DNA of 64,000 nucleotides, from contig NZ_CP126170.1 of NCBI RefSeq assembly GCF_033170385.1, positions 3,124,001 through 3,188,000 on the forward strand, written 5' to 3'. The position numbers were made by a program, and so were the translations under genes. The notes under the pieces were generated by a model that saw nothing but the letters and a program-made list of their open reading frames with translations, searched no databases and was not told the DNA's origin. Origin of the DNA: Xanthomonas rydalmerensis (lineage in GTDB: Bacteria > Pseudomonadota > Gammaproteobacteria > Xanthomonadales > Xanthomonadaceae). Below are positions 1 through 8,418 of the stretch, piece by piece (the stretch's first letter is position 1; every line of letters begins with the position of its first letter).

Positions 1-9
1 ACGCCAGGC

Positions 10-36
10 AAAAAAAACGCGGCGCAAGCGCCGCGT
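10..36 (-). terminator. Intrinsic terminator of the THX gene
   Basis: Read on the minus strand, an 8-bp stem (ACGCGGCG with CGCCGCGT) around a 4-base loop is followed directly by a run of seven to eight T. It lies about 22 bases past the THX stop codon, as expected for a Rho-independent terminator. Confidence 0.85.
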
Positions 37-58
37 TCTTCGTCAACCGGTGGCTGGC

Positions 59-244
59 TCAGCCGGCCTTGGCGACCGTCTTCTTGGCCACGGCCTTCTT
101 CACCGCCGGGGCCTTGACCACCGACTTCTTCGCGGCCGGCGCGGCAGCGCCCACGGCCACCTTGCTCACGCTGTGCGAGCGCGAATTGCCGTAGCTGGCG
201 TTGTAGCGCTTGCCCTTGGCGGTCTTGCGGTCACCCTTACCCAT
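59..244 (-). CDS. 30S ribosomal protein THX
   Basis: This small basic protein of 61 residues opens with MGKGDRKT and continues K.KRYNASYGNSR, the signature of the bacterial THX ribosomal protein family, which sits in the head of the 30S subunit. After the conserved first 25 residues or so there is an Ala/Lys/Val-rich tail (KKSVVKAPAVKKAVAKK) that is not part of the family core and probably makes nonspecific RNA contacts. Two ATGs are possible, at 250 (MSMGKGD) and 244. An AGGAG lies 3 bases before the first and 9 before the second; 244 matches the family start. An intrinsic terminator follows, so the gene is probably monocistronic. Confidence 0.85.
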   Translation of the reverse strand: MGKGDRKTAKGKRYNASYGNSRSHSVSKVAVGAAAPAAKKSVVKAPAVKKAVAKKTVAKAG

Positions 245-355
245 GCTCATCGACTCCTGAATGTGTTTGCGAAAACCCCCGCGAGCTGCACGGGGTTTGG
301 CGAGGCCAACGCGGTCAGCGCCCTCGCGCAAGGGCGGCAAGACTACCACGTGCGC

Positions 356-769
356 TCAGTGGGCGCAGCTTGCGTCGTGCACGTGGCCGTGGTTCAGCCG
401 CAGGTTGAGTAGGTGGGCCAGCCCGACCAGGGTGCCGCCGAAGGTCATGATCGCCGCATGCGGCGCCACCGCGTGGTGCAACGCCGGCACCAGCAACCCG
501 GCCCACAGCGACAACAGGCCCAGCAGCAGCAATCCCAGCGCCTGCCACACGCGATGGCGGCGATAGCCGAGCACCAGGCTGAACAGGCCGAGGCACGTCA
601 CGAACAGCACCAGGGTGCGCTCCACGCCGTCGCCCAACCACATCGACAGGCCCAGCGACGGCAGCACCGCCAGCGCCAGCGGCAACACCGCGCAATGCAC
701 CGCGCACAGGAGCGAACCGGTGGCGCCGAGGCGGTCGAGCGCGGCGCGCAGATCGAACGGTGAGGACAT
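356..769 (-). CDS. MerC-domain membrane protein, possibly zinc-linked
   Basis: This protein of 137 residues has four hydrophobic segments, at roughly residues 17-40, 48-67, 73-92 and 103-122, and a CAVHC motif near residue 22 at the first one. That is the layout of MerC-domain proteins, small inner-membrane metal transporters first known from mercury operons. The C-terminus is His-rich (LNHGHVHDASCAH). No other mer genes are nearby. Instead the gene is divergent from a ZnuD-type zinc receptor, with an AT-rich palindrome between them that resembles a Zur box, so a role in zinc handling under zinc limitation is more likely than mercury resistance; that is inference. The start at 769 gives MSSPFDL. 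An upstream in-frame start is possible but would place the N-terminus inside the putative operator. Confidence 0.75.
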   Translation of the reverse strand: MSSPFDLRAALDRLGATGSLLCAVHCAVLPLALAVLPSLGLSMWLGDGVERTLVLFVTCLGLFSLVLGYRRHRVWQALGLLLLGLLSLWAGLLVPALHHAVAPHAAIMTFGGTLVGLAHLLNLRLNHGHVHDASCAH

Positions 770-790
770 GACGGTCGGCACGGTTGAAAG

Positions 791-813
791 TGTTACGGAA
801 TAATATAACATTC
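791..813. promoter_or_regulatory. Zur-box-like palindrome between merC-like gene and znuD
   Basis: An AT-rich island in GC-rich surroundings carries TGTTA, ten bases, then TAACA, followed by TTC. The right half TATAACATTC agrees well with the gammaproteobacterial Zur half-site, while the left half is offset compared with the usual 15-bp core TGTTATANTATAACA. It lies between two divergent genes, one of which encodes a ZnuD-like receptor. The site is proposed from sequence and context only. Confidence 0.45.
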
Positions 814-916
814 GGCCGCCGGCGACCAGCGCGTCCCGCGCCCCTTCCTGGACTGTCCGCCGCGATTGCGCGGCGCCGGTCGCGCGCGCGTCGCCACGAA
901 CATCCCTCCAAATGGA

Positions 917-2995
917 ATGCCCATGCCCTCTTCCCGCCCCGCCCTGCTCCGCCGTTCCGCCCTGTCCCTGGCCCTGCTTGGCCTGTTGAGCCCGTCGCTG
1001 GCCCTCGCCGCCGACCCGACCACCACGACGACCGCCGCCGATGCCACGCCGCCGGCCAGCGACAGCCGCCACGGCGCAGGCCACACGCAGGACCGGCACG
1101 TGAAGGACATGGACCAGGTGGTGGTCACCGCCAGCCCGCTGCGCGATGCCGCCGGCGCACTGAGCCAGCCGGTGGACGTGCTGGCCGGCGAGCGCCTGGA
1201 CGAGAACCGCGGCGCCAGCATCGGCGAGACCGTGGCCAGCCTGCCGGGCGTGCAGAGTTCCAACTTCGGCCCCGGCGTGGGCCGGCCGATCATCCGCGGC
1301 CTCGACGGCCCGCGCGTGGCGGTGCTCAACGACGGCCTGTCCTCGCAGGACGTGTCCACGGTCAGCCAGGACCATTCGCCGGCGGTGGAACCGTTCCTGG
1401 CCGACCAGATCGAGGTGCTGAAGGGCCCGTCGACCCTGCTGTACGGCTCCGGCGCCATCGGCGGCGTGGTCAACGTGGTCGACGGGCGCATCGCCGAGAC
1501 CCCGGTCGACGGCGTGCACGGCCGTGCCGAGGCGCGCTGGGAAGGCGGCGACAAGAGCGGCAACACCGACATGTTCCGGGTCGACGCCGGCAACGGCAGC
1601 GGCCTGTCGATCCATGCCGACGGCGTGTATCGGAATCTGAAGGACTACGACACGCCGCAGGGCCCGCAGCTCAATTCGTTCGTCAAGTCCAAGGTCGGCT
1701 CGATCGGCAGTTCGCTGGCCGGCGACTGGGGCTTCGTCGGCGTGTCGGTCTCGCGCTTCCGCGACGACTACGGCAACCCGGGCGAACCCGGCGATCCGGC
1801 CGCCGGCGAGCGCGGCGTGTCGCTGCAGCTGCACCAGGACCGCTTCGAGCTCAAGGGCGCGCTGAACGACCCGTGGGGCGACGGCAGCGCGCTGCGCTAC
1901 AGCTTCGGCCACACCGCCTACACCCACACCGAGTTCGAAGGCGCGGAAGTGGGCACCAAGTTCGACAAGCGCGCCAACGAAGGCCGCGTGGAGGCCTCCT
2001 TTGGCCTGGGCGGCGGCTGGCAGACCGCGGTCGGCGTGCAGGGCAGCGATTCGACCTTCCAGGCGGTCGGCGAAGAGGCCTTCGTGCCGAAGACCGACAC
2101 CCGCGCCATCGGCGTGTTCGCACTCGCGCGCAACAGCTGGGACCGCGTGCAGGCCGAGCTCGGCGCGCGCGTGGACAAGACCAAGTACGAGACCGACACC
2201 GGCGTGGACCGCGACTTCACTCCGAAGAGCCTGTCGCTGAGCGGCGGTTTCCGCTTCAACGAACAGTGGCGCCTGACCGCCAACCTCGACCACGCCGAGC
2301 GCGCCCCGGCCGAGGAAGAGCTGTTCGCCAACGGCCCGCACATCGCCACCCTCGCCTACGAGATCGGCAACCCCGATCTGAAGACCGAAAAGGCCAACCA
2401 GGCCGAGCTGGGCCTGATCTTCAAGAACGACTGGGTCGACGCCAAGGTGGCCGGTTACTACAACCGCTACGACGACTTCATCTACATCGTCGACACCGGC
2501 GGCCAGTGGTACCACGAGGAGGACAACGACTTCCTGCCGATCCGCCAGTGGACCCAGGCCGATGCGATCTTCCACGGCTTCGAGGGCGAGGCCACCTTCC
2601 ACCTGGCCAACAACGACAGCGGCGCCTGGGACCTGCGCGTGTTCGGCGACACCGTGCGTGCGCGGCTGAAGGACGGCGGCAACCTGCCGCGCATCGCGCC
2701 GGCGCGCTATGGCGCCCAGCTGCGCTGGGACGCCAGCCACTGGCGCGCCGCGCTGGGCGCCACCCGCTACCAGAAGCAGGACAAGGTGGCGGTCAACGAG
2801 ACCCCGACCGCCGGCTACACCCTGGTCGATGCGCACCTGGCGTATCACGTCGATACCGGCAGCACCGCCTGGGAAGTGTTCCTGGACGGCAACAACCTGA
2901 CCAACCAGGACGCGCGCGTGCACACCTCGTTCCTCAAGGACGACGTCATGCTGCCCGGCCGCAGCGCCTCGTTCGGCGTACGCTTGTTCTTCTGA
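917..2995 (+). CDS. znuD: TonB-dependent zinc receptor, ZnuD type
   Basis: This outer-membrane receptor has about 692 residues. A signal peptide ends near LALAAD, followed by a TonB-box-like MDQVVVTASP. The plug domain contains GVGRPIIRGLDGPRV, VSQDHSPAVEP and IEVLKGPSTLLYGSGAIGG, which closely resemble the ZnuD family of zinc receptors, and the beta-barrel ends in the aromatic strand SFGVRLFF. A histidine-containing stretch (RHGAGHTQDRH) follows the signal peptide and may bind metal. Such receptors import zinc across the outer membrane using TonB energy. The divergent MerC-like gene, the Zur-box-like site and the zur gene at 29.7 kb fit zinc-starvation control. ATG at 917 or 923 are both possible; neither has a strong ribosome binding site. 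A terminator follows. Confidence 0.85.
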   Translation: MPMPSSRPALLRRSALSLALLGLLSPSLALAADPTTTTTAADATPPASDSRHGAGHTQDRHVKDMDQVVVTASPLRDAAGALSQPVDVLAGERLDENRGASIGETVASLPGVQSSNFGPGVGRPIIRGLDGPRVAVLNDGLSSQDVSTVSQDHSPAVEPFLADQIEVLKGPSTLLYGSGAIGGVVNVVDGRIAETPVDGVHGRAEARWEGGDKSGNTDMFRVDAGNGSGLSIHADGVYRNLKDYDTPQGPQLNSFVKSKVGSIGSSLAGDWGFVGVSVSRFRDDYGNPGEPGDPAAGERGVSLQLHQDRFELKGALNDPWGDGSALRYSFGHTAYTHTEFEGAEVGTKFDKRANEGRVEASFGLGGGWQTAVGVQGSDSTFQAVGEEAFVPKTDTRAIGVFALARNSWDRVQAELGARVDKTKYETDTGVDRDFTPKSLSLSGGFRFNEQWRLTANLDHAERAPAEEELFANGPHIATLAYEIGNPDLKTEKANQAELGLIFKNDWVDAKVAGYYNRYDDFIYIVDTGGQWYHEEDNDFLPIRQWTQADAIFHGFEGEATFHLANNDSGAWDLRVFGDTVRARLKDGGNLPRIAPARYGAQLRWDASHWRAALGATRYQKQDKVAVNETPTAGYTLVDAHLAYHVDTGSTAWEVFLDGNNLTNQDARVHTSFLKDDVMLPGRSASFGVRLFF

Positions 2996-3019
2996 TCGGC
3001 ACGTTCGCCGCAACGTGAC

Positions 3020-3048
3020 GAGGCCGCCTTCGGGCGGCCTCTTTTTTT
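3020..3048 (+). terminator. Intrinsic terminator of znuD
   Basis: A 9-bp stem (GAGGCCGCC with GGCGGCCTC) around a TTCG loop is followed by seven T, 24 bases after the znuD stop codon. On the opposite strand it lacks a T run and so would act mainly on the plus strand. Confidence 0.9.
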
Positions 3049-3051
3049 GGG

Positions 3052-3384
3052 CTAATGCGGCGCGCTGCGCGAAAACACGTTGATCACCACCACGCCGGCG
3101 ACGATCAGCGCCATGCCGACGATCGCCGGCGGATCCAGCGCCTGGCCGAACCGCCACCACGCCAGCAGCGAGATCAGCACGATGCCGATGCCCGACCAGA
3201 GTGCGTAGGCCACGCCTACCGGCACGCTGCGCAGGGTCAGCGACAGCAGATAGAAAGCGATGCCATAGCCGCACAGCGCCAGCAGCGTCGGCCACAGCCG
3301 GGTGAACCCCTCGCTGGCCTTCAAGGCCGAGGTCGCGACCACCTCGGCGAGGATCGCCACCAGCAGGAACAGCCAGTTCTTCAT
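3052..3384 (-). CDS. Small multidrug resistance (SMR/EmrE-type) efflux protein
   Basis: This 110-residue inner-membrane protein has four predicted helices. The SMR signatures are visible: [12 protein letters not shown] with the essential membrane glutamate (Glu14) in helix 1, then [14 protein letters not shown] in helix 3. These proteins work as dimers and exchange protons for cationic drugs or, in the Gdx branch, guanidinium. I saw no guanidine riboswitch in the upstream region, and the sequence alone does not separate drug exporter from guanidinium exporter. The gene converges with znuD and appears to be transcribed alone. Confidence 0.85.
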   Translation of the reverse strand: MKNWLFLLVAILAEVVATSALKASEGFTRLWPTLLALCGYGIAFYLLSLTLRSVPVGVAYALWSGIGIVLISLLAWWRFGQALDPPAIVGMALIVAGVVVINVFSRSAPH

Positions 3385-3832
3385 TGCAGGACACTCTTGG
3401 AAACCATGCGCGCCACGATAGCAACTGGGGGCGTGGCGGCGATGGCAATGGCGATGGGCGCTATCGCAGATGTACTCGCGCAGCAGCCCGCTTTGTGCCG
3501 TTTTTGGGCCATCGGCCGCGACAGGCATCCAGGAACCGCCTCTGTCGCGACTGCGTTCCTCATGCGCAGCCACGCCTGACCAAATGAAACAACGCCGCAC
3601 TGCGCACCGCATGCCGTACGTTGCAGGGCAATGGCGGCCTGGCTGGGCAACCTGTCACGCAAACGAGGCATGTACCGCGCTGCACAACGGTCCGATCGCC
3701 CGGCGGCGTTACAAAGAGCACCGCGCGTTACCCCTGTCTCGCGCCGTACCGGCCGATGCGACGCGGCCGCGCACTGTACGTGCGCGCCGCCTGCCGGTCG
3801 ACTGTTCCGGATGAAGAAAGGAGAGATTCTTC
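3385..3832. other. Intergenic region between divergent SMR and TonB receptor genes
   Basis: No convincing gene is seen in these 448 bases. Around 3510-3560 there is a degraded copy of the palindromic repeat found elsewhere in the window (GGCCGCGACAGGC ... CTGTCGCGACTG). The promoters of both flanking genes must lie here, but no clear -35/-10 pair stands out. Confidence 0.5.
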
Positions 3833-6223
3833 ATGCAACTTGCACCGCTTCGCCATCTGCTGCCCCTGTCCGTCGCCGCCGCCCTGCTCGCACCACCCGC
3901 GCAGGCACAGACCGCCGACGCGCCCGCTGCGCCTGCAGCGCAACCCGACGCCACCACCCTGGATACCGTCGTGGTCAGCGGCACCGCGCGCTTCAAGGGC
4001 CTGCGCAAGCGCGACGCCAGCTTCTCGATCACCACCGCCACGCCCGAACAGATCCAGCAGGCGGTGCCACAGAGCAGCGCCGACCTGCTGAAGATCGTGC
4101 CCGGCGTGTGGGCCGAGCCCAGCGGCGGCGGCACCGGCGCCAACATCTTCGTGCGCGGCATGCCCTCCGAAGGCGATGCGCCGTTCGTCACCTTCCAGCT
4201 CGATGGCGCGCCGCTGTTCCCGCCGCCGACCCTGTCGTTCCTGGAGAACTCCACGCTGTTCCGTACCGACGACACCATCGAACGCATGGAGGTGCTGCGC
4301 GGCGGTCCCAGCCCGATCTTCTCCAACGGCCAGGCCGGCATCACGGTGAATTTCATCCAGAAAAAGGGCCAGGACGAGCCGGAAGGCAGCGTCCGCGTCA
4401 CCGGCGGCAGCGACGCCCTGCGCCGCATCGATCTGTTCGACAGCGGACCAATGGGCAACGGCTGGTACTACAGCGTCGGCGGTTTCTTTCGCGAGACCGA
4501 CGGCGTGCGCGACCCGCAGTTCCCCGCCGACAAGGGCGGCCAGTTCAGCGCCACCCTGAGCAAGCGCTGGGACAGCGGCGAACTGTCGTTCTATGCGCGC
4601 CACACCGACGACAACAACGCCTTCTACACCGCGATCCCGTTGCTGTCGCGCAACAACGGCAACGACCTGTCCAGCTTTCCCGGGCTCAACGCGCAGCGCG
4701 GCACGCTGCTGAGCAATGACTTCCGCAACGTCACCCTGCCGGTCGGCCCGAACGGTGAGACCATCCAGCGCGATCTGGGCGACGGCCGCGGCGTCAACAT
4801 CGACGTGTTCGGTGGCGAGCTGAACTGGCAGGTGGGCGACTGGACCGTCGCCGACCGCTTCAACGTGATGGGCGGCACCGCGCCGACCTATGCGTTGTTC
4901 ACCGGCGACGCGCCGCAGCGGCTGGGCGACTTCATCGCCGGCTACGGCAGCCCCGGCAGCGCGCGCTATACCAATGGCGGCGGCACGGTCGACCAGAACC
5001 AGCAGGTGCTGGAAGCCGGCTGGTGGTCGGTGGACAAGCGCCTGAATTCCTTCACCAACGACCTGCGCCTGAGCCGCACGCTGTTCGCCGGCAACACGCT
5101 CACCGTGGGCAGCTACTACGCCAGGTACACCTCCAACGACACCTGGCACCTCGGCAACACCATGCTGCTGACCGCGCAGAACCACGCGCGGCGCATCGAC
5201 GTGACCCTGGACGACGGCCGCCAGCCCACCCGTGACGGTTTCACCAGCACCGCCTTCCTGGCCCTGCGCGCGCACTACCAGGGCGAGAACGCCGCGGTGT
5301 TCGTCGCCGACGAATGGGAGCTGGACGAGCGCCTGCGCCTGGACCTGGGCGTGCGCTACGAGCGCCAGCGCGTCACCGGCACCGTGCACGACACCGCCAC
5401 GGTGGACCTGGACGGCAACCCGGCCACGCTCTACGACAATGCCACCTCGATCTCGCTGCCGAGCGCACGGCGCATCGACCAGGACGACAACGCGCTGTCG
5501 TGGACCGCCGGTCTGAACGTCAAGCTCGACGAGCACAACAGCGTCTTCGCGCGGGTCAATTCCGGGGTCAAGTTTCCCGGCTTCGACAACCTGCGCGACG
5601 GGCAGACCAAGGTGCAGGACATCAGGCAGTACGAACTGGGATTGAAGTCCGGCGCGACCAACTACGATCTGTACCTGACCGGGTTCTACAACACCTTCAA
5701 GAATTCGCCGTTCCAGGCCTTCCTGGCCAACGGCACCAACTTCACCACGGTCGGCGATTCGCGCGCCTATGGCCTGGAGGTGGAAGGCGCGATCCGCCCG
5801 TTCGGCGGTTTCGAACTGGCCGGCACCGGGGTGTGGCTGGATGCGAAGTACCGCAACTACCGCGAGTACACCGGCAACCAGGTCATGCGCCAGCCCAAGC
5901 GGCAGTTCCGGCTGACCCCGAGCTACTACTGGATGCTGCCGTTCGGCGACCTGCGCGTGTTCGCGACCTATTCCTACATCGGCGAACGCTACGCCGACCT
6001 GGCCAACAGCCAGCGTCTGCCGTCCTACGACATGCTCGACGTCGGCGCCAGCCTGCACAGCGGCGAGCACTGGGAGTTCACCGCCAGCGGCAGCAACGTG
6101 ACCGACACGCTGGGCCTGACCGAGGGCAATGTGCGCGTACCTGGTGCGGCCACCGGGGGCGTGTTCATGGGCCGCCCGATCGCCGGTCGCCAGTATCAGC
6201 TGTCGGTGGCTTACCGCTGGTAG
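3833..6223 (+). CDS. TonB-dependent outer-membrane receptor
   Basis: This 796-residue receptor has a signal peptide ending near PAQAQ (about residue 26), a TonB-box-like TLDTVVVSGTA, a plug with IFVRGMPSEG and IERMEVLRGGPSPIFSNG, and a barrel whose last strand ends QLSVAYRW. The start has a strong AAAGGAGA ribosome binding site. The substrate cannot be read from the sequence. The gene lies 350 bases upstream of a periplasmic molybdenum hydroxylase operon on the same strand, so it may import a compound, possibly an aromatic aldehyde or heterocycle, that the enzyme oxidises. That link is only inference. The receptor is clearly different from the zinc receptor at 0.9 kb. Confidence 0.85.
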   Translation: MQLAPLRHLLPLSVAAALLAPPAQAQTADAPAAPAAQPDATTLDTVVVSGTARFKGLRKRDASFSITTATPEQIQQAVPQSSADLLKIVPGVWAEPSGGGTGANIFVRGMPSEGDAPFVTFQLDGAPLFPPPTLSFLENSTLFRTDDTIERMEVLRGGPSPIFSNGQAGITVNFIQKKGQDEPEGSVRVTGGSDALRRIDLFDSGPMGNGWYYSVGGFFRETDGVRDPQFPADKGGQFSATLSKRWDSGELSFYARHTDDNNAFYTAIPLLSRNNGNDLSSFPGLNAQRGTLLSNDFRNVTLPVGPNGETIQRDLGDGRGVNIDVFGGELNWQVGDWTVADRFNVMGGTAPTYALFTGDAPQRLGDFIAGYGSPGSARYTNGGGTVDQNQQVLEAGWWSVDKRLNSFTNDLRLSRTLFAGNTLTVGSYYARYTSNDTWHLGNTMLLTAQNHARRIDVTLDDGRQPTRDGFTSTAFLALRAHYQGENAAVFVADEWELDERLRLDLGVRYERQRVTGTVHDTATVDLDGNPATLYDNATSISLPSARRIDQDDNALSWTAGLNVKLDEHNSVFARVNSGVKFPGFDNLRDGQTKVQDIRQYELGLKSGATNYDLYLTGFYNTFKNSPFQAFLANGTNFTTVGDSRAYGLEVEGAIRPFGGFELAGTGVWLDAKYRNYREYTGNQVMRQPKRQFRLTPSYYWMLPFGDLRVFATYSYIGERYADLANSQRLPSYDMLDVGASLHSGEHWEFTASGSNVTDTLGLTEGNVRVPGAATGGVFMGRPIAGRQYQLSVAYRW

Positions 6224-6574
6224 CGCCTGCGCGATTGCAGACGCACGCGCTGCAATCGCCAGGGTTTCGTCGCGCATCGGCCGCGACAGGCGCGACCCGT
6301 CGTCTGTCGCGGCGGCCGCCGCTGCTGCAGATGCGCCCACGACGCGCACTCGTGCAGTTGCGGCCACGAGGATCCGCCCGAACGCATCAGTGCCTCGACA
6401 CCCTCCCTTCGCGTTCTCTTCGCAATCCCTTCGCGGGATCGCCGCGATGCTGGCGACCGGGTTCGGATGCGTGCCCGTTCGTCGGCGCCACCATGGCGGT
6501 GCCGCTACCCAGGTCGACTCGCTCCATGCTGCGCCTGCGCGCGCACGGCGGCGGTCCCCAGGCAGGAGAGACCG
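6224..6574. other. Intergenic region upstream of paoA
   Basis: These 351 bases contain no gene I can support. A degenerate palindrome near 6281-6325 (GGCCGCGACAGGC ... CTGTCGCGGCGGCC) looks like another worn copy of the dispersed repeat. The promoter of the oxidoreductase operon probably lies in the second half. Confidence 0.5.
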
Positions 6575-7408
6575 ATGCAGCATGACCCCCACCGTTCCGA
6601 AGCCGCGTCCGGCGCCGCCGGCAGCGCGCCCGATACCCCGCTGAGCGAGGACGAGGCCGCGCTCGCGCGCCGGCTCGGCATCAACGGCCTCTCGCGCCGC
6701 GAATTCATCGCCCTGCTCTCGGCCGCCGGCCTGAGCAGTGCCGGCGGCCAGATCCTCTTCAGCGACGCCGCGTTCGCCGCACCGGTTGCCAAGACCGCAC
6801 CGCCGCAGAACGCCTTGCCCGTGGTCCTGGAGGTCAACGGTCAGCGCCACGCGCTGCAGTTGGACCCACGGACGACGTTGCTGGACGCGCTGCGCGAACA
6901 TCTGGCGCTGACCGGCACCAAGAAGGGCTGCGACCACGGCCAGTGCGGTGCCTGCACAGTGATCGTCGACGGCGAACGCCGCCTCTCCTGCCTGACCCTG
7001 GCCGCACAAGCCGAAGACACGCAGATCACCACCATCGAGGGCCTGGCCGACGGCGAGCAGTTGCATCCGATGCAGGCCGCGTTCGTGCAGCACGACGGGT
7101 TCCAGTGCGGCTACTGCACGCCGGGGCAGATCTGCTCGGCCGTGGCGCTGTTGAACGAGATCAAGCGCGGCGACGCCAGCCATGTCAGTGCCGACGTCAG
7201 TCGGCCGGTCACCGAGCTCAGCGACGCCGAGGTGCGCGAGCGCATGAGCGGCAACATCTGCCGCTGCGGCGCCTACCCGAAGATCGTCGCCGCCATCCAG
7301 GACGTGCACAGTGGCGGCGCGCCGCGGCCGCTGACATGGCGCTATGTCGACCAGCCCGAACTGACTGCCCTGAAGATGGCGAAGGAGGTGGCCGATGACG
7401 CCGTTTAA
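6575..7408 (+). CDS. paoA: Periplasmic aldehyde oxidoreductase, [2Fe-2S] subunit
   Basis: This 277-residue small subunit belongs to the xanthine oxidase family. It has an N-terminal twin-arginine signal (LSRREFIALLSAAG, about residues 42-55), then a plant-type ferredoxin domain with GCDHGQCGACTV, and a C-terminal [2Fe-2S] domain with CGYCTPGQICSA and NICRCGAYPKI. The Tat signal implies the folded complex is exported to the periplasm, as for E. coli PaoABC (YagTSR). The start at 6575 follows a GGCAGGAGAG ribosome binding site. Its 3' end overlaps paoB by 14 bases, so the subunits are translationally coupled. The physiological substrate is unknown; family members oxidise aromatic and aliphatic aldehydes. 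Confidence 0.88.
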   Translation: MQHDPHRSEAASGAAGSAPDTPLSEDEAALARRLGINGLSRREFIALLSAAGLSSAGGQILFSDAAFAAPVAKTAPPQNALPVVLEVNGQRHALQLDPRTTLLDALREHLALTGTKKGCDHGQCGACTVIVDGERRLSCLTLAAQAEDTQITTIEGLADGEQLHPMQAAFVQHDGFQCGYCTPGQICSAVALLNEIKRGDASHVSADVSRPVTELSDAEVRERMSGNICRCGAYPKIVAAIQDVHSGGAPRPLTWRYVDQPELTALKMAKEVADDAV

Positions 7409-8396
7409 GTACCAGCGCGCGACCACGCCGGAGGACGCGGTGCGCCGTGTCGCCGCCAACCCGAACGCGCGATTCCTCGGCGGCGGCACCAATCTGCTCG
7501 ACCTGATGAAGGAAGGGGTGACCGGCGCCGACGAGATCGTCGACCTGACCCGGCTCAAGGGCCTGGCCGAGATCGCCGAAACCGCCGACGGTGGACTGCG
7601 CCTGGGCGCGCTCGCCAACAATACGCAGACCGCCAACCATCCCTTGGTGCGCCAACGCTATCCGTTGCTGAGCCAGGCGATCCTGGCCGGGGCCACGATG
7701 CAACTGCGCAACATGGCCAGCAATGGCGGCAACCTGCTGCAACGCACGCGTTGCGGCTACTTCTACGACACCGCCCTGCCCTGCAACAAGCGCGAACCCG
7801 GCAGCGGTTGCGGCGCGCGCGAGGGACTCAACCGCACCCACGCGATCTTCGGCCACAGCCCACACTGCGTGGCGGTGCATCCGTCGGACATGTGCGTGGC
7901 GCTGGCCGCACTGGACGCGACAGTGCACGTACGCACGCCCGCCGGCGCACATCGGGAGATCCCGTTCGCCGAGTTCCACCTGTTGCCCGACGCACGCGCC
8001 GACCTGGACAACCAGTTGGCGCACGGCGAACTGATCGAGTCGATCACGCTGCCGGCGCAGAGCTTCGCCGCGCACAGCCACTACCTGAAGGTGCGTGACC
8101 GGGCCAGCTACGCGTTCGCGCTGGTGTCGGTGGCCGCGGCGCTGGCGCTGGAACCGGACGGACGCATCCGCAAAGCGCGCATCGCCATGGGCGGGGTAGC
8201 GCACAAACCCTGGCGCGCGCGCGCCGCCGAACGTTCGCTGGTCGGGCAGCATGTCGGTGAAGCCGCCTTCGCCGCCGCTGCGCAGGCCGAGATGGCCGCG
8301 GCGCGGCCGCTGGCGCACAACGCCTACAAGATCCCGATGGGCACGCACGCGATGATCCGCGCCCTGCACCGCGCCAGCGGCAGTGACGCCGCGTGA
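7395..8396 (+). CDS. paoB: Periplasmic aldehyde oxidoreductase, FAD-binding subunit
   Basis: This 333-residue subunit shows the FAD-binding fold of the CO-dehydrogenase medium chain: RFLGGGTNLLDLMKEG near residue 27 and GATMQLRNMASNGGNLLQRTRC near residue 98. It carries the cysteine-rich insert (RCGYFYD, LPCNKREPGSGC) that in E. coli PaoB holds an extra [4Fe-4S] cluster. It has no signal of its own, so it is presumably exported with the Tat-tagged small subunit. It overlaps paoA and is followed 22 bases later by paoC. Confidence 0.88.
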   Translation: MTPFKYQRATTPEDAVRRVAANPNARFLGGGTNLLDLMKEGVTGADEIVDLTRLKGLAEIAETADGGLRLGALANNTQTANHPLVRQRYPLLSQAILAGATMQLRNMASNGGNLLQRTRCGYFYDTALPCNKREPGSGCGAREGLNRTHAIFGHSPHCVAVHPSDMCVALAALDATVHVRTPAGAHREIPFAEFHLLPDARADLDNQLAHGELIESITLPAQSFAAHSHYLKVRDRASYAFALVSVAAALALEPDGRIRKARIAMGGVAHKPWRARAAERSLVGQHVGEAAFAAAAQAEMAAARPLAHNAYKIPMGTHAMIRALHRASGSDAA

Positions 8397-8418
8397 GCGG
8401 CCAACCGGAGAACCCGCA

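Noticed and set aside
770..3448. Long upstream extension of the MerC-like frame
   Set aside because: Only the last 137 codons show the MerC domain; the rest is antisense to znuD and crosses its promoter region.
3385..3480. Guanidine (mini-ykkC) riboswitch before the SMR gene
   Set aside because: No pair of hairpins with the characteristic ACGR loops was found in the upstream leader.
3728..7636. Open frame of about 1300 codons on the minus strand
   Set aside because: It runs antisense to the TonB receptor and paoA, whose motifs are clear; such long antisense frames are common in very GC-rich coding DNA and this one shows no recognisable motif.
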